Source: Symsagittifera roscoffensis
Lineage: Eukaryota; Xenacoelomorpha; Acoela; Convolutidae
Length of the DNA stretch: 64,000 nt
Assembly (NCBI RefSeq): GCF_963678635.1
Contig: NC_087071.1
Span: forward strand, 22,537,194 to 22,601,193
Reading direction: 5' to 3'
Each line of letters opens with the position of its first letter. The first letter of the stretch is position 1. The notes below the pieces were generated by a model. It had not been told where the DNA came from. It made no database searches and worked only from the letters and a program-made list of their open reading frames with translations. Below are positions 42,611 through 53,086 of this stretch, in pieces. The translations under genes and the position numbers were made by a program.

Positions 42611-45600
42611 ATGAGCTCAACGCACACCCCAGGTGAAGAAAGTCCAGATGATGATGATATTTTCCCCTTTATCGTAGATGCAACCACTGATAGAGGACAG
42701 CATATATTCTGCAAAAATTTACTCTTAAATTTGTTTGAACCAGGAATCAGTCCATGTAAAACAGAGTTCCCAGATGTAAAAATCAAAAGACAAATTATCG
42801 ATCACTATCTAAAAGATATATGTAACCTAACACAACAATACGGAATCTACTCCATAGAATTCAGCTCACCAAACCAGAATCACAGTAAATATATAATTCA
42901 AACAGACGACCTTGATTTAGAATTTTCAAAAGTATTCTCAGAATATATAAAAAGCATCCAATATCATAACTCACAAAGAGCAAACTCCATATTCACCAAT
43001 GAAGTTTTTGCGATAATATATAGTTATATCTCGATATTAGAAAACGAAATCCAGATACCAAATGTCTCACCGACAGAAACATCTAAACATATAAGAGTAC
43101 GACATGAAATCACACTACTCTCTAGTTTTCTAAATATAATTAAAGAAAATTTCACGAAAGATGAAGTTTCACAACATACAAAACACGACTTACAAAAAAT
43201 CTTGGCATGGTTCATAATAGATTATTTCACACATAATATTGATTTAATTTCACAAGCAAGAAAAAATTTTAGACCCCAAAACTCAAACGATGATACTGCC
43301 ATTACAGAACAATCAGACTATGTTTGGGACCCCGAATGGTCTCATCCCGCATTCATAAACTTCCCACAATCAATCTCAAGTCAAGCAATAAGTACAATAT
43401 CTTATGTAAGAGATTATGTACGAGTAATACCATTAACCATTGATGCAACACCATTAAACTATAATACATTTTTACCCGATATGCAAAATAATAGTTTAAA
43501 CTCTACAGTCATACACAATGAAAACCTCAATGGAACTAGGAATCTTACTCAACAAGATATCCAGACACCATCACATTTCGTAAATGAAGAAATCGTACAC
43601 ACAACAACTACACAACAAAGTATTTCACCAATACGTCCAAACTTAACAACACCAAGAAATACAAATTCTTCACAAACACAGGTAACATTACAGTCAACCG
43701 TTAAACCTTCGGTTGCCCCAAAATATTCACACATGGATTACCAAACATACAGACCCATGACAATACCGCCAAAAACACGCAAAACGTTCACTAGAAACAA
43801 CTTTGCAGACCATAATTATAATTACACACATCCATCAAAAACAAATTATCAACCACGAAAAAATTTTAGTAATTATACAAGATCTCAAAACTGGGATAAC
43901 CCAATGGCACCACCTAATTCAGTAAATTTCCAAACAAATTTACATCCTCCACAGGATCGTAGTGAAAACTATCCATTTTTTCAACAAAATAAAAATAAAA
44001 AACAAACATCTTATCAAATGGATTACTTATCCTCAGATGATGATTTCTTACAACCAGATATATTTACACCCTATAATCAAGAATATCGTGGACAAGGAAT
44101 ACAGAAACCACATACATATCATCGAAATTTTTCTCCACAACCAATAGATACACAAATTCAACAACCAATTCAACAACAAAACCCAAATAATAAATCTTTT
44201 CAACCAATTCAGCAACAAAACCCAATGATTGCAAACTCGTACCAACCAGCACAAATGCAAAATGAAATACCACTCCCATATTATCTTCAACAACACGAAA
44301 TAACAAGAAATCAACTTTCAAATTTTTCTCAAATGCCAAATGCAGCAGAATCATTACAAATGACGATGAATCCATACCTTATGGGTGGATCATCAATAAC
44401 ATCAAATAAACCTTTAATGGTATTCACAGGAACAGACCCTGAATATTCTGTAGAAGACTATTTAAATGCAGTCACAGCAAATTTGATTTTAAATATAGGA
44501 CCTGAACCAATTAATACGCCACTACATCAAAACTGGATACATCGACGCACAGCGTTAATACAAACAACTCTAGATGGCGCAGCCCAAAAATGGTTTTCAG
44601 TATTGCCTATAGAAATAAAATCAAATTGGAAAAGATTTACACAAGAATTTTCAAAAATGTTTGACTCCGAAAGAAACAAACAACAACAAAGAGTTTTATT
44701 TAATGAAATTCGCAGATTACCAAACGAAACCATTAAGCAATTAGCAGTACGAATCGAAACACTAGTTCGAAAAGCATATTCATTAAATACACATGACTAT
44801 AAAAACACAAAGATGACAGAAATCTTAATGATGACCTTAACACCACAATTAAGGAAAATAGCAATAAAAAAGAGAGCATCCCATCCTTCGTCAATTCGAG
44901 AACCCGATTTAGATTTTCGAAAACTAGTAGACAAACTAGAACAAGCAGAAATCACAATGAAACTCGAAGAAACGGAAAATCTGAAATTACAATACGTTAA
45001 CAGAATTGAAACAGCTTCCACAAATATAAACAATATACAAGAATCAGATACAGATCTCGTTGAAAAAATCACTGAAATACTCAATATTTACGAAAAACAC
45101 CCAAACTTTAAAGGCAAACCATCCTTCAAAAAATGGTGTAATTATTGCCGACGATACGGACATAGTATTTCTGAATGTAGACAAAAACAGCAAGACAATC
45201 AAAATAAACCTCAAAAATATAAAGAACCAAATAAATCATTCTATCAATACATGAAAAAAGATCAAAATCTACCGAACAAAACAGTCTACAGCAACAACAG
45301 TTCAGGAAAACCACTCCCGAACAATACAAATTATACAAGAAATCAATCACCATATAACTCAAGTTATAGAGGAAGATCACCAGAACGAAGAAACACGCAT
45401 AATTCATCACAAAATCACTACAATAGACCAAATAGTCGAAATAACTACTCCAGATCACATTCAAATACACAACAATTTGTTTCTAGATCTAATTCCCAAT
45501 CAAGAAATAATTACTATCCAAACAATCAATCACGAAATTCATCATACAATAGGAATAGAAACTACTCAAAGTCGAAAATGACTATGAACCTGTTATATAT

Positions 45601-45754
45601 GAAGAACCTTTTTCATCACACATATATGAAAATCAATCAGAACTCCTTCACAATTATTATATTGAACCCGTCCATTCCACACCGACGACACAAAAAACCA
45701 ATGAAATTAACACTACAAACCAACCCAATGAGAAAGAAAAAACAAAATGCTTGA
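42611..45754 (+). CDS. gag: Gag polyprotein, 1047 aa
   Basis: Starts ATG in an A-rich leader (gaaaaaatgagc) and ends TGA at 45,752-45,754. The N-terminal 250 residues are matrix-like and partly helical. Residues about 260-590 are low-complexity, rich in Gln, Asn, Pro and Tyr. A capsid-like region runs from about 598 (KPLMVFTGTDPEYSVEDYL) to about 790, with the pattern AAQKWF...W..F...F common in Ty3 gags. A single CCHC zinc knuckle (CNYCRRYGHSISEC) lies at about 843-856. A Ser/Arg/Asn-rich tail follows. It is much longer than usual Ty3 gags (300-500 residues) because of the low-complexity middle. No internal stops, so it is probably functional. The role is RNA packaging and particle assembly. 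Confidence 0.92.
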   Translation: MSSTHTPGEESPDDDDIFPFIVDATTDRGQHIFCKNLLLNLFEPGISPCKTEFPDVKIKRQIIDHYLKDICNLTQQYGIYSIEFSSPNQNHSKYIIQTDDLDLEFSKVFSEYIKSIQYHNSQRANSIFTNEVFAIIYSYISILENEIQIPNVSPTETSKHIRVRHEITLLSSFLNIIKENFTKDEVSQHTKHDLQKILAWFIIDYFTHNIDLISQARKNFRPQNSNDDTAITEQSDYVWDPEWSHPAFINFPQSISSQAISTISYVRDYVRVIPLTIDATPLNYNTFLPDMQNNSLNSTVIHNENLNGTRNLTQQDIQTPSHFVNEEIVHTTTTQQSISPIRPNLTTPRNTNSSQTQVTLQSTVKPSVAPKYSHMDYQTYRPMTIPPKTRKTFTRNNFADHNYNYTHPSKTNYQPRKNFSNYTRSQNWDNPMAPPNSVNFQTNLHPPQDRSENYPFFQQNKNKKQTSYQMDYLSSDDDFLQPDIFTPYNQEYRGQGIQKPHTYHRNFSPQPIDTQIQQPIQQQNPNNKSFQPIQQQNPMIANSYQPAQMQNEIPLPYYLQQHEITRNQLSNFSQMPNAAESLQMTMNPYLMGGSSITSNKPLMVFTGTDPEYSVEDYLNAVTANLILNIGPEPINTPLHQNWIHRRTALIQTTLDGAAQKWFSVLPIEIKSNWKRFTQEFSKMFDSERNKQQQRVLFNEIRRLPNETIKQLAVRIETLVRKAYSLNTHDYKNTKMTEILMMTLTPQLRKIAIKKRASHPSSIREPDLDFRKLVDKLEQAEITMKLEETENLKLQYVNRIETASTNINNIQESDTDLVEKITEILNIYEKHPNFKGKPSFKKWCNYCRRYGHSISECRQKQQDNQNKPQKYKEPNKSFYQYMKKDQNLPNKTVYSNNSSGKPLPNNTNYTRNQSPYNSSYRGRSPERRNTHNSSQNHYNRPNSRNNYSRSHSNTQQFVSRSNSQSRNNYYPNNQSRNSSYNRNRNYSKSKMTMNLLYMKNLFHHTYMKINQNSFTIIILNPSIPHRRHKKPMKLTLQTNPMRKKKQNA
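45559..45754 (+). other. gag-pol overlap with -1 frame change
   Basis: The pol frame is open from 45,559 (after a TAG at 45,556-45,558) and overlaps gag by 196 nt in the -1 frame. Pol has no ATG near its start. An A6 run (45,737-45,742) read as AAA AAA in gag lies 9 nt before the gag TGA and is the best slippery-site candidate; an exact textbook heptamer was not found. Gag-Pol is probably made by -1 ribosomal frameshifting. Confidence 0.65.
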
Positions 45755-48700
45755 ATACAAATCACATCTATCAAAACATACAAAAAGAACAACCCAAAGA
45801 AAAAATTTGGACAATACCATTTCTTTTGGAAAGCCCAAAAAGCAAAGAATTTCAACCACCAGATCTTGAAATTGATTTTTTAATTGATTCAGGAGCAGAA
45901 TCAAATATAATAAACATTCCCACATGGAATGAAATAAAAACCTTACACCCAAAGCTAACACCTCTTGAAACCTCCAGCAAACTAGCAACAGCACAAGGAT
46001 CAACATTAATAAACTACGGAAAAATTCAATTATTTCTTCTCCCCACAAGAACAATGGAGCAAAACAAAATTTTAACCAAACCATTTAAACAAATATTCCA
46101 TATCACTGATATTAAACATAATATCATTGGAATACCATTTATCTCTAAATATATACCAACAATCAACATCTTGAATAGTAAAATATTAATCAAAGATAAA
46201 TATACAAAAACAAAAGACACATCCCTAACATTTTTTCAAAGATTAAATAAACAACCACCATTTTTTTCAAAATTTTACCCAATATATAACCAACAAAGAA
46301 AACACTTGAAACCACTATCAGGAAACATCTATAATTTTTCAATCAAACAAGTTCACCAATATGATAAAAAACAAAACAAACAAAAATTTTATATGTCAGA
46401 TTTTGAATTCAAACCTATTCACAAGTTTTTCAAAATCACAATTTCATCAATAAAATATTTGAAAAACTCGAATTCAGATATTATTTCCTTACATGTATAC
46501 AACAATACACCTTACCAAGTAACATTACCTTTAGGACTTTTAGGCTATTGCGAAACCAACGCTACAATATTACCAATACACGAAAAAGCATATCGTGTAA
46601 AAAATATACTTCAATTACTAGATATTTGCCAATCCACAATCCTTAATGAAGAATTATCTATAAATAATATAATAAGTAACGAAAACAGAAATACGGATTA
46701 TTTCACAAAAACCCCATATTTCAAACCTACATTCAACATAAGTAACTACACAGAGAATCAACAGAAATTTTTAACAATGTTTAATTTCCAACATTCACAA
46801 ATAACACAAGACGAATTTGAAAAACTAGCAAAACAGCTAATTAAATATTCATCAGTCTATGCAACATCCAAATTTGATGTTGGCAAAATCAGCTCATCAC
46901 TACATCTCCCATTAAAACCAGACGCAGTTTTCAAAAAACAAAGAGCAAGTAAAGTACCAATTCACTTACACGATAAAGTGAACAGATTACTCGACATTTT
47001 AGAACAATACAACATTATATCACCAGTAAACAAAGAGGAACAACCAAAAGGCAACACATTTATCAACCCTGTTATCATTCTAGCCAAAGGAGAATCATTA
47101 AAAATTGTTCTCGATGCTAGATACCTCAATTCACTCATAGATGAATCAAAGTGTAATTGGCCCATTGAACCAATACAAGTTATTTTAACAAAAATAAACG
47201 GAAAATACTTTACCACCGCCGATATGAATAGTGCATATAATCAAATGCCATTAGATGAACAATCACGACGCTTAACACAATTTGTTATTGGAAATCAACA
47301 ATACGAATTCAACCGCTTATTCTATGGAATATCCATAGGACCAGCAGCATTTTCAGCTTTTATGAGCAAAATTTTTCGACCACTAATACTCAAGAAAAAC
47401 GCAATCACCTATTTAGACGATGTCTTTATGCAATCACAAACAAAAGAGGAAATGTTCAATGTTTTAGAACAATATCACCAAATACTTCAGAACGAAAATC
47501 TGAAGGCCGCCCCCGATAAATCACACTTCTTTTTGACAAAAGTTAAATTCTTAGGGCATAATATAGAAAGAAAAACAATCACTCCATTGAAATCACGTAT
47601 AGACGCTATTCAAAAACTCCAACCACCAACAAATAAAAAGAAAATCCAAGAATTCCTTGGAATGTTAAACTTTTTAAGCAAATATGTTTACAAAATGCAA
47701 TTATATCTACGACCCTTCTATAACATACTTAGACAACAAAATAATTTTGAATGGAATATAGAACATCAAGCACGATTTGAAGAAATTAAAAAACTTCTAA
47801 CTGAACAAATTTCAAACACAATTCCAGATTCAAATCAACCATTTTATGCAATGTGCGATGCTTCGAACTTTGGCATCGGCGCAGCATTATTACAATCACA
47901 TAATAGTACAAATAAAATGAACCTCATATCAGCAAATTCTCGATTATTCACTCAAGCAGAACTACGACTCTCAACTCTAATGAGAGAATGTACAGCCATA
48001 ATATATACACTAACAGAATATGAATTTCTGATACTTGGATCAAAACATCCCACAGTTCTATTCACAGACCATAAGCCAATCATCTTTCTTTTTACACAAA
48101 AGTCTAATCCAAACCACCGAGTTTATAGATTTCAACTCATTTTAATGAAATTCCCAAACTTACATATAGTTTGGACCGCAGGAAAAAATCTTGCATTACC
48201 AGACACCTTAAGTCGAAATACGCCACCTGAATTACTTACACGAAAAACCACAGTTGAAATACCCAAAAACATTAAATTCTACCTTGCAGAAAATGAAACA
48301 TCACCCCGATTGGAATGCAAATATGCAGTAAAAACTGACGTTGAACAATCACAAATAAATAATTTACAACATTTCCCACTTTATTTAGATTGTCAAAATA
48401 ATCACTATGAAGTTGATCTACTTGGAACATCAACTTTTAAACCAATCCCATATTCACAATGGATAAAAAACAACACCCAACAAAAAAGAATAAAACAACA
48501 CCCGCCTAAAAAAGACCATTTTCCACTAATTGAAAAAGAAAATCTGACTGATAAAATAAACTTATCAGGACCACAAACAAACGATTCAAAATACACAATA
48601 AATCAAGTTTTTGACCTCCATGACCCACTTGACACAATACCCTTATCTAAATTAGAAATCGAAAACATTTTTCTCCCCCCAACAGAAACAATTACAATTT

Positions 48701-50442
48701 CAACACTGAAACAATATCAAAACCTTGACCCAGTAATTCGACAACTGAAATCATGGCACAAATATAAAACTAAACCTATCATAGCAGATTCAACTATTCT
48801 AGGAAACAAAACACTCCTCAGATATTTTCGAAAATTCAACAATACAACAATTAACGAAAACACAGACCTTCTAGAATACAAACTAAATGAATCTACAGTT
48901 CCCTGTCTCCCTTTAAGTATGATTCTTATAGCTTTTAATATTTCACATACACAAAATATTAAAGGACACTCTGGATCAGAAAAAACATATTCAAATTTTA
49001 TACAAAACTTTTATTTCCCAAATGCACCAATTTGGATAAAAGTACTATGCAATGACTGTATAGTATGTCAACTAAATAAACCTTACCCAAATCAAAAACA
49101 AATAGCACAAAAACAAGATTTTAAAGGACAAAGTTTGAACTTTAATCATCGTATCTCATTTGATACCAAAGGACCAATTTCACCCTCATCCGAAGGAAAC
49201 TCCTACATTATGGTAATTGTTGACGCATTTACACATTATGTAGCACTTAACCCAGTACCACATTGTAACGCTTATTACGCTTACACAACACTCTATGAAC
49301 ACTGGATAGCAAAATTCGGACTACCAGAAATTTTAGTTACAGACAACGGTACAGAATTCATAAATAATGAAATCATCACACTATGTCATTTATATAACAT
49401 TAAACACAAACCACGTACATCTCACGCACCTTGGACAAACGGCTTAGTCGAAGGTATGAACCGTTCATTACAAGAATATCTCAGATGTATCATCAATGGA
49501 AATGATACAAGATATACCGAATGGTCAGCAGATGTAAAACTATTTCCCTTAGCATATAATTCACAAATCACGACAACTTTAGGAATGTCACCATATGAAA
49601 TGGTTTTTAACCAAAAGCCACGCAAACCAATAATGTTTACAGCAAACTCTCATAAAAACGCACAAGGTTATTGTCAACCAAATAAAGACTCAATTTGTTA
49701 TAACCTACCATTACATACACACGATGAAGATCATTTTCATCACCCACAAATTCTTAAATTAGCCTCCGGTACACACACCGAATGGATTTTAAACAGAGAT
49801 AAAAAACACAATGAAATTTACCAAAAGGTAACAAAAAAGTTGTTACAAAGGCAAAATATTAATGAACAAATAAATTCACGCTTTACACCAGCCTCCGATT
49901 TAAAAATTGGAACATTTGTTTTAATACCCAATTTTAATACTCAAAAAGGAATTTCAAAAAAGTTACAACCCCTTCGTAAAGGACCATACCAAATAATTGC
50001 AAAACCCACTGATGTCACATATAAAATCACCGACTCAGATAAAAAAGAAATCGTTCAACACCGAAATAACCTATTACCTTATTATCCAAAAGAATACGCA
50101 CTCCGCGAACTAACTCAATTATATTCTTTTACAGGTTTAAAAGTTATTCAAAATAACCCACATACAAACAACATAACAAAGGAACAAAATGATATTCACC
50201 TCGGAAATCAAAATACAAAATCAAACACCACAAAAAACAATACAAAAAATCTCGATCAAAATACATCTCAAAAAGAAAGAAAAAATAGAAAAATGACAGA
50301 ACAAATAATACCCCAAAAACAAATCGACAAATCAGAACATAGAGAGTCTTCACGACTTAGAAATCAACCACGTAAAAATTATAAAGTATTCATCCCACAA
50401 TCTAAAATATTAAAGAAAGTTGAATTTCAAAAACAACCTTAA
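45751..50442 (+). CDS. pol: Pol polyprotein: protease, reverse transcriptase, RNase H, integrase
   Basis: Coordinates start at a TTG codon beside the gag stop; the frame is open from 45,559 and entry is probably by frameshift. Protease: IDSGAES (active Asp 46) and a later HNIIGIPF. Reverse transcriptase: about 430-610, with FTTADMNSAYNQMPL, FNRLFYGISIGPAAF and YLDD (554-557). RNase H: from about 698 (MCDASNFGIGAALL), with FTDHKP and DTLSRN further on. Integrase: H..H near 1060-1070 and CNDCIVC near 1100 (zinc domain), then D1138, D1198 (VTDNGTEF) and E1234 (GLVEGMN) with 35 residues between the last two. A GPY-type module (LRKGPYQII) is at about 1408. A Lys/Asn-rich tail of about 100 residues ends it. 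There are no stops, so all enzymes look intact. Confidence 0.95.
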   Translation: MNTNHIYQNIQKEQPKEKIWTIPFLLESPKSKEFQPPDLEIDFLIDSGAESNIINIPTWNEIKTLHPKLTPLETSSKLATAQGSTLINYGKIQLFLLPTRTMEQNKILTKPFKQIFHITDIKHNIIGIPFISKYIPTINILNSKILIKDKYTKTKDTSLTFFQRLNKQPPFFSKFYPIYNQQRKHLKPLSGNIYNFSIKQVHQYDKKQNKQKFYMSDFEFKPIHKFFKITISSIKYLKNSNSDIISLHVYNNTPYQVTLPLGLLGYCETNATILPIHEKAYRVKNILQLLDICQSTILNEELSINNIISNENRNTDYFTKTPYFKPTFNISNYTENQQKFLTMFNFQHSQITQDEFEKLAKQLIKYSSVYATSKFDVGKISSSLHLPLKPDAVFKKQRASKVPIHLHDKVNRLLDILEQYNIISPVNKEEQPKGNTFINPVIILAKGESLKIVLDARYLNSLIDESKCNWPIEPIQVILTKINGKYFTTADMNSAYNQMPLDEQSRRLTQFVIGNQQYEFNRLFYGISIGPAAFSAFMSKIFRPLILKKNAITYLDDVFMQSQTKEEMFNVLEQYHQILQNENLKAAPDKSHFFLTKVKFLGHNIERKTITPLKSRIDAIQKLQPPTNKKKIQEFLGMLNFLSKYVYKMQLYLRPFYNILRQQNNFEWNIEHQARFEEIKKLLTEQISNTIPDSNQPFYAMCDASNFGIGAALLQSHNSTNKMNLISANSRLFTQAELRLSTLMRECTAIIYTLTEYEFLILGSKHPTVLFTDHKPIIFLFTQKSNPNHRVYRFQLILMKFPNLHIVWTAGKNLALPDTLSRNTPPELLTRKTTVEIPKNIKFYLAENETSPRLECKYAVKTDVEQSQINNLQHFPLYLDCQNNHYEVDLLGTSTFKPIPYSQWIKNNTQQKRIKQHPPKKDHFPLIEKENLTDKINLSGPQTNDSKYTINQVFDLHDPLDTIPLSKLEIENIFLPPTETITISTLKQYQNLDPVIRQLKSWHKYKTKPIIADSTILGNKTLLRYFRKFNNTTINENTDLLEYKLNESTVPCLPLSMILIAFNISHTQNIKGHSGSEKTYSNFIQNFYFPNAPIWIKVLCNDCIVCQLNKPYPNQKQIAQKQDFKGQSLNFNHRISFDTKGPISPSSEGNSYIMVIVDAFTHYVALNPVPHCNAYYAYTTLYEHWIAKFGLPEILVTDNGTEFINNEIITLCHLYNIKHKPRTSHAPWTNGLVEGMNRSLQEYLRCIINGNDTRYTEWSADVKLFPLAYNSQITTTLGMSPYEMVFNQKPRKPIMFTANSHKNAQGYCQPNKDSICYNLPLHTHDEDHFHHPQILKLASGTHTEWILNRDKKHNEIYQKVTKKLLQRQNINEQINSRFTPASDLKIGTFVLIPNFNTQKGISKKLQPLRKGPYQIIAKPTDVTYKITDSDKKEIVQHRNNLLPYYPKEYALRELTQLYSFTGLKVIQNNPHTNNITKEQNDIHLGNQNTKSNTTKNNTKNLDQNTSQKERKNRKMTEQIIPQKQIDKSEHRESSRLRNQPRKNYKVFIPQSKILKKVEFQKQP

Positions 50443-51036
50443 ATTCTACATTTAAAAATCTTTGCACCTCTGAAACATTTCACACTTTCATTTTTCAAGA
50501 TAACATGCTGATAAACACGCAGCGATTCTAGTTCAAAATTAGCCAATAGGATTCATCCAATCCGTCACCTTCTATAACTTTAACACAAACCAACTAGACG
50601 AAAAATATTAAACTCCAGGCATATCTATAACTATAACTCTACGACCTCCAGGTCAAAAATAAGCAAACCACTCCAACTTGACAACTAAAATAAATATCAC
50701 CATAATATCATAACCCTCCCTTATCTAATAAACCAAAGATCAACAATATTTCCCCAACTCAGCCCTCAAATACCCCCCAAACAAATATGTTAAATTAGCC
50801 TAAAGTAAAAGAACGACCATTTTATTTAGCCTAAAGTATAAAAATCTCAAAAATACCCGAGATCATTTGACAAATGAAAATAAAGACAAAGAAGACCTCC
50901 CGATCACCATAAAAATTGCCCCCAACAATTTTTTACGAAACTCAACCCACTTGTCAAAAAACTAATAAATAATCCGACCACACTTGAAAATTGCCCCAAA
51001 CAACAAAAAATATTCGATCACGAAGCCATTTCTTAA
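50443..51036 (+). other. Post-pol spacer
   Basis: About 600 bp of A/C-rich sequence without a long frame. Contains repeated words (attgcccccaacaattttt, attgccccaaacaac; gcctaaagtaaaag, gcctaaagtataaa) that look like local duplications. May hold splicing signals for downstream genes. Confidence 0.4.
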
Positions 51037-51252
51037 ATGCTCTTCTATCAAACAGTCACTAAAATTATCACAAACCTCAAACAATTTTTTACGATACTTG
51101 AAACTTTCATAATATTTCTTTTTGATATCTTTGAATCTTTTCTAATACTCTTAATCATTTTTTGTAATATTTTTTTAATTTTCTACACTATATTCGAACT
51201 ATTTCTCCAACTTTCAAAAACCCTTGATTATATCCACAGGTACGATTTATAA
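51037..51252 (+). CDS. Small hydrophobic ORF 1, 71 aa
   Basis: ATG-to-stop frame. Residues about 12-63 are almost wholly Ile, Leu, Phe and Thr with few charges (FFTILETFIIFLFDIF, FLILLIIFCNIFLIFY), enough for two membrane passes. A short polar tail ends in HRYDL. The size and character resemble viroporin-like proteins, but no homology is claimed. T-rich coding in an A-rich element makes this stretch stand out. Its tail overlaps an acceptor-like tatccacag. Confidence 0.45.
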   Translation: MLFYQTVTKIITNLKQFFTILETFIIFLFDIFESFLILLIIFCNIFLIFYTIFELFLQLSKTLDYIHRYDL

Positions 51253-51262
51253 AATTGTCTAA

Positions 51263-51439
51263 ATGATACGAACTATTTTCAGTAGAACTGATATTTTTCT
51301 ACTATTTGTAATTTTCATAACATTTCTATCATCCCTCATTTTGACTATATGCAAATGTATAAAGAAAGCAATCATCACATTCGCTCTAGCAACAATCCTC
51401 CTAATTCTTTTCTTAGAAGAATACTTTAATAAACATTAA
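51263..51439 (+). CDS. Small hydrophobic ORF 2, 58 aa
   Basis: Starts 10 nt after the first hydrophobic ORF, directly downstream of an acceptor-like ccacag|g at 51,239. Two hydrophobic segments (IFLLFVIFITFLSSLILTI and IITFALATILLILFL) are separated by a basic hinge (CKCIKKA), and the product ends EEYFNKH. This is a hairpin membrane topology. No family recognised. Two such ORFs in succession argue against chance. Confidence 0.4.
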   Translation: MIRTIFSRTDIFLLFVIFITFLSSLILTICKCIKKAIITFALATILLILFLEEYFNKH

Positions 51440-51459
51440 CTTTTTCAATAAAAGAATAG

Positions 51460-52029
51460 ACCAAAAAGCTATCAAAAATTGCTACCCAAAAGTCACCAAG
51501 TCAGTCTTCACCGACATCATCCCAAGATAACCCAACAACACCTTCAACTACCAATAATCCTCAAACATCTACACGAATTTCCTTTCAAGATAACCCATAC
51601 ACTTTTGAAGAACGACACGCTCGTTTATCAGAACCACTAGAACCAGTTCAACGACAAGCACCTCTAAGCGAACCAACATATAACTTATACCCAACACTAC
51701 CACAAGAATTAAGTAGAATAAGAAATCCTAGTCAAAACCAAAATACAGTCGAAATCAATAGACAAATTATACATCCTCGACGGAACAGAAATTTTCTAAC
51801 TCCCCGAGTTCATTTCGATATACCTCAATCCCCATCACAAAACACTCCAGAAAACCCCATTGGTATATTACCAGAAACCCCTACGCTTCTTTCACAACGT
51901 AGCACCTCAAGCCTACCATCAGATTACTTAGGTTCAACACCAACATCTGAACAAATACGTGAAAATCCCTTTAACCCCCCAAACCAGGCATCACGACTAC
52001 CATATTGGACAACACATTCATTTGATTAG
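51460..52029 (+). CDS. ORF X part 1: Pro/Ser/Gln-rich, no ATG
   Basis: Open frame of 189 codons from just after a TAG (51,457-51,459) to a TAG at 52,027-52,029, without any ATG. The product is rich in Ser, Pro, Thr, Gln and Asn with Arg-containing stretches (YTFEERHARLSEPLEP; IIHPRRNRNFLTPRVHFDI). It is evidently coding by composition and length, so entry must be by splicing, frameshift or a non-AUG start. The next frame (-1) opens at 52,026, so the two pieces touch. Function unknown. Confidence 0.5.
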   Translation, partial: TKKLSKIATQKSPSQSSPTSSQDNPTTPSTTNNPQTSTRISFQDNPYTFEERHARLSEPLEPVQRQAPLSEPTYNLYPTLPQELSRIRNPSQNQNTVEINRQIIHPRRNRNFLTPRVHFDIPQSPSQNTPENPIGILPETPTLLSQRSTSSLPSDYLGSTPTSEQIRENPFNPPNQASRLPYWTTHSFD

Positions 52030-52577
52030 TCAATGATCCAATAGATATTTCTACGGATACAACAACATCCTCATCACTACCAGAAACATTATCACTACCA
52101 TCAACACCATCAATAAGCCAGATTTCACCACCACCTTTTAACTTAAATTTTCCAAATAATCTCGACGCCAGATATCGAGAACAATCATCAACAAATATCC
52201 CTTTAAGACTAGATTGGAATACATTTACAGCCCCTCCACCATTATTTGGACAACATCTAGAAAGTAATCGCCTCCACAACTGGGCACTTAATAGATTACA
52301 ATACCGACAAGACATTCACGACGATATCCGTGATCACAATATCCAAATACTCCAACAAAACAGTTTACAATTAAAGTTTGAAATCACAGTTAAATTAAAC
52401 AACATTACTCAACATCCCTACCCATTAAACCCACCAAACATAACAGCTCAATCACTACCACCACCATTTATAACCACTGAAGTAATATATAAATACGACA
52501 GATATACCAAAAACACAATTGGTTACATCACATTTTATAACCCATACTCAGGATTATCATACACATGTATATTCTAA
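52026..52577 (+). CDS. ORF X part 2: continues in the -1 frame, overlaps env start
   Basis: Open frame of 183 codons preceded by TGA at 52,023-52,025 and ending TAA at 52,575-52,577, 13 nt inside env. Begins with a Ser/Thr/Pro stretch, then a folded-looking part (YREQSSTNIPLRLDWNTF, NRLHNWALNRLQYRQDIHD, LQLKFEITVKLNNITQ, IYKYDRYTKNTIGYITFY). The absence of an ATG near its start and the abutment with part 1 suggest one gene with a frame change, either a mutation or a translational event. No homolog recognised. Confidence 0.5.
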   Translation, partial: LVNDPIDISTDTTTSSSLPETLSLPSTPSISQISPPPFNLNFPNNLDARYREQSSTNIPLRLDWNTFTAPPPLFGQHLESNRLHNWALNRLQYRQDIHDDIRDHNIQILQQNSLQLKFEITVKLNNITQHPYPLNPPNITAQSLPPPFITTEVIYKYDRYTKNTIGYITFYNPYSGLSYTCIF

Positions 52578-53086
52578 AATTATTAATTTTTCTCCAACTC
52601 CTTTTTCTAGTAATTTCAAATCAAAACATAAACCCTTCTCCCCGCACAGGACCCCAAGATTTATTAGTAACACATTACGATTGTGAAGAAAACGAACAAA
52701 AAACACTACACAAGTATGCAATAAATCAAGTATCACAGTGCGAAACAGAACCCCAAGCCATAGAAACTACAAATGTCATAGCAACACTTTATTCAAAAGC
52801 CCGAGCAACTACAGTTATAGGATATAAATTCACAGCAACATTTTCTGAAAAGAAAGTACATTGTTCACAAGTCTCAAACGGAAATAAAAACCGACTTGAC
52901 CATGAATCATTCTACCAGAGTAATATAGAACGACTTTTACATCTCAATCCCGAAGATTGTAAAAACGAGTTACTCCGACTAAACATCACAAAAAATAAAA
53001 ACACAGATAGAAATTTAGTATATTTCCAAGTTTTTTCAGATTCTGTACATCAAGCAGAACTTGAAAGATATCAAGGGCATATATAA
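52565..53086 (+). CDS. env: Env-like glycoprotein, N-terminal piece (stops early)
   Basis: ATG followed by a classic signal peptide (MYILKLLIFLQLLFLVIS). The 173-codon frame has several cysteines (DCEENE, QCETEP, VHCSQ, DCKNE) and an N-glycosylation motif (NIT). It ends at TAA 53,084-53,086. Beyond that stop the same frame stays open for about 75 more codons with env-like composition (another Cys, Trp-rich), then a second break leads to the frame that starts at 53,295. So env is interrupted twice: one nonsense codon and one +1 frame change. The start overlaps ORF X by 13 nt. Confidence 0.7.
   Translation: MYILKLLIFLQLLFLVISNQNINPSPRTGPQDLLVTHYDCEENEQKTLHKYAINQVSQCETEPQAIETTNVIATLYSKARATTVIGYKFTATFSEKKVHCSQVSNGNKNRLDHESFYQSNIERLLHLNPEDCKNELLRLNITKNKNTDRNLVYFQVFSDSVHQAELERYQGHI

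Noticed and set aside
44048-44375. Minus-strand Leu/Trp-rich frames opposite gag, also 45,126-46,084 opposite gag/pol
   Set aside because: They arise from the A/C-rich sense strand read backwards and lack independent support.
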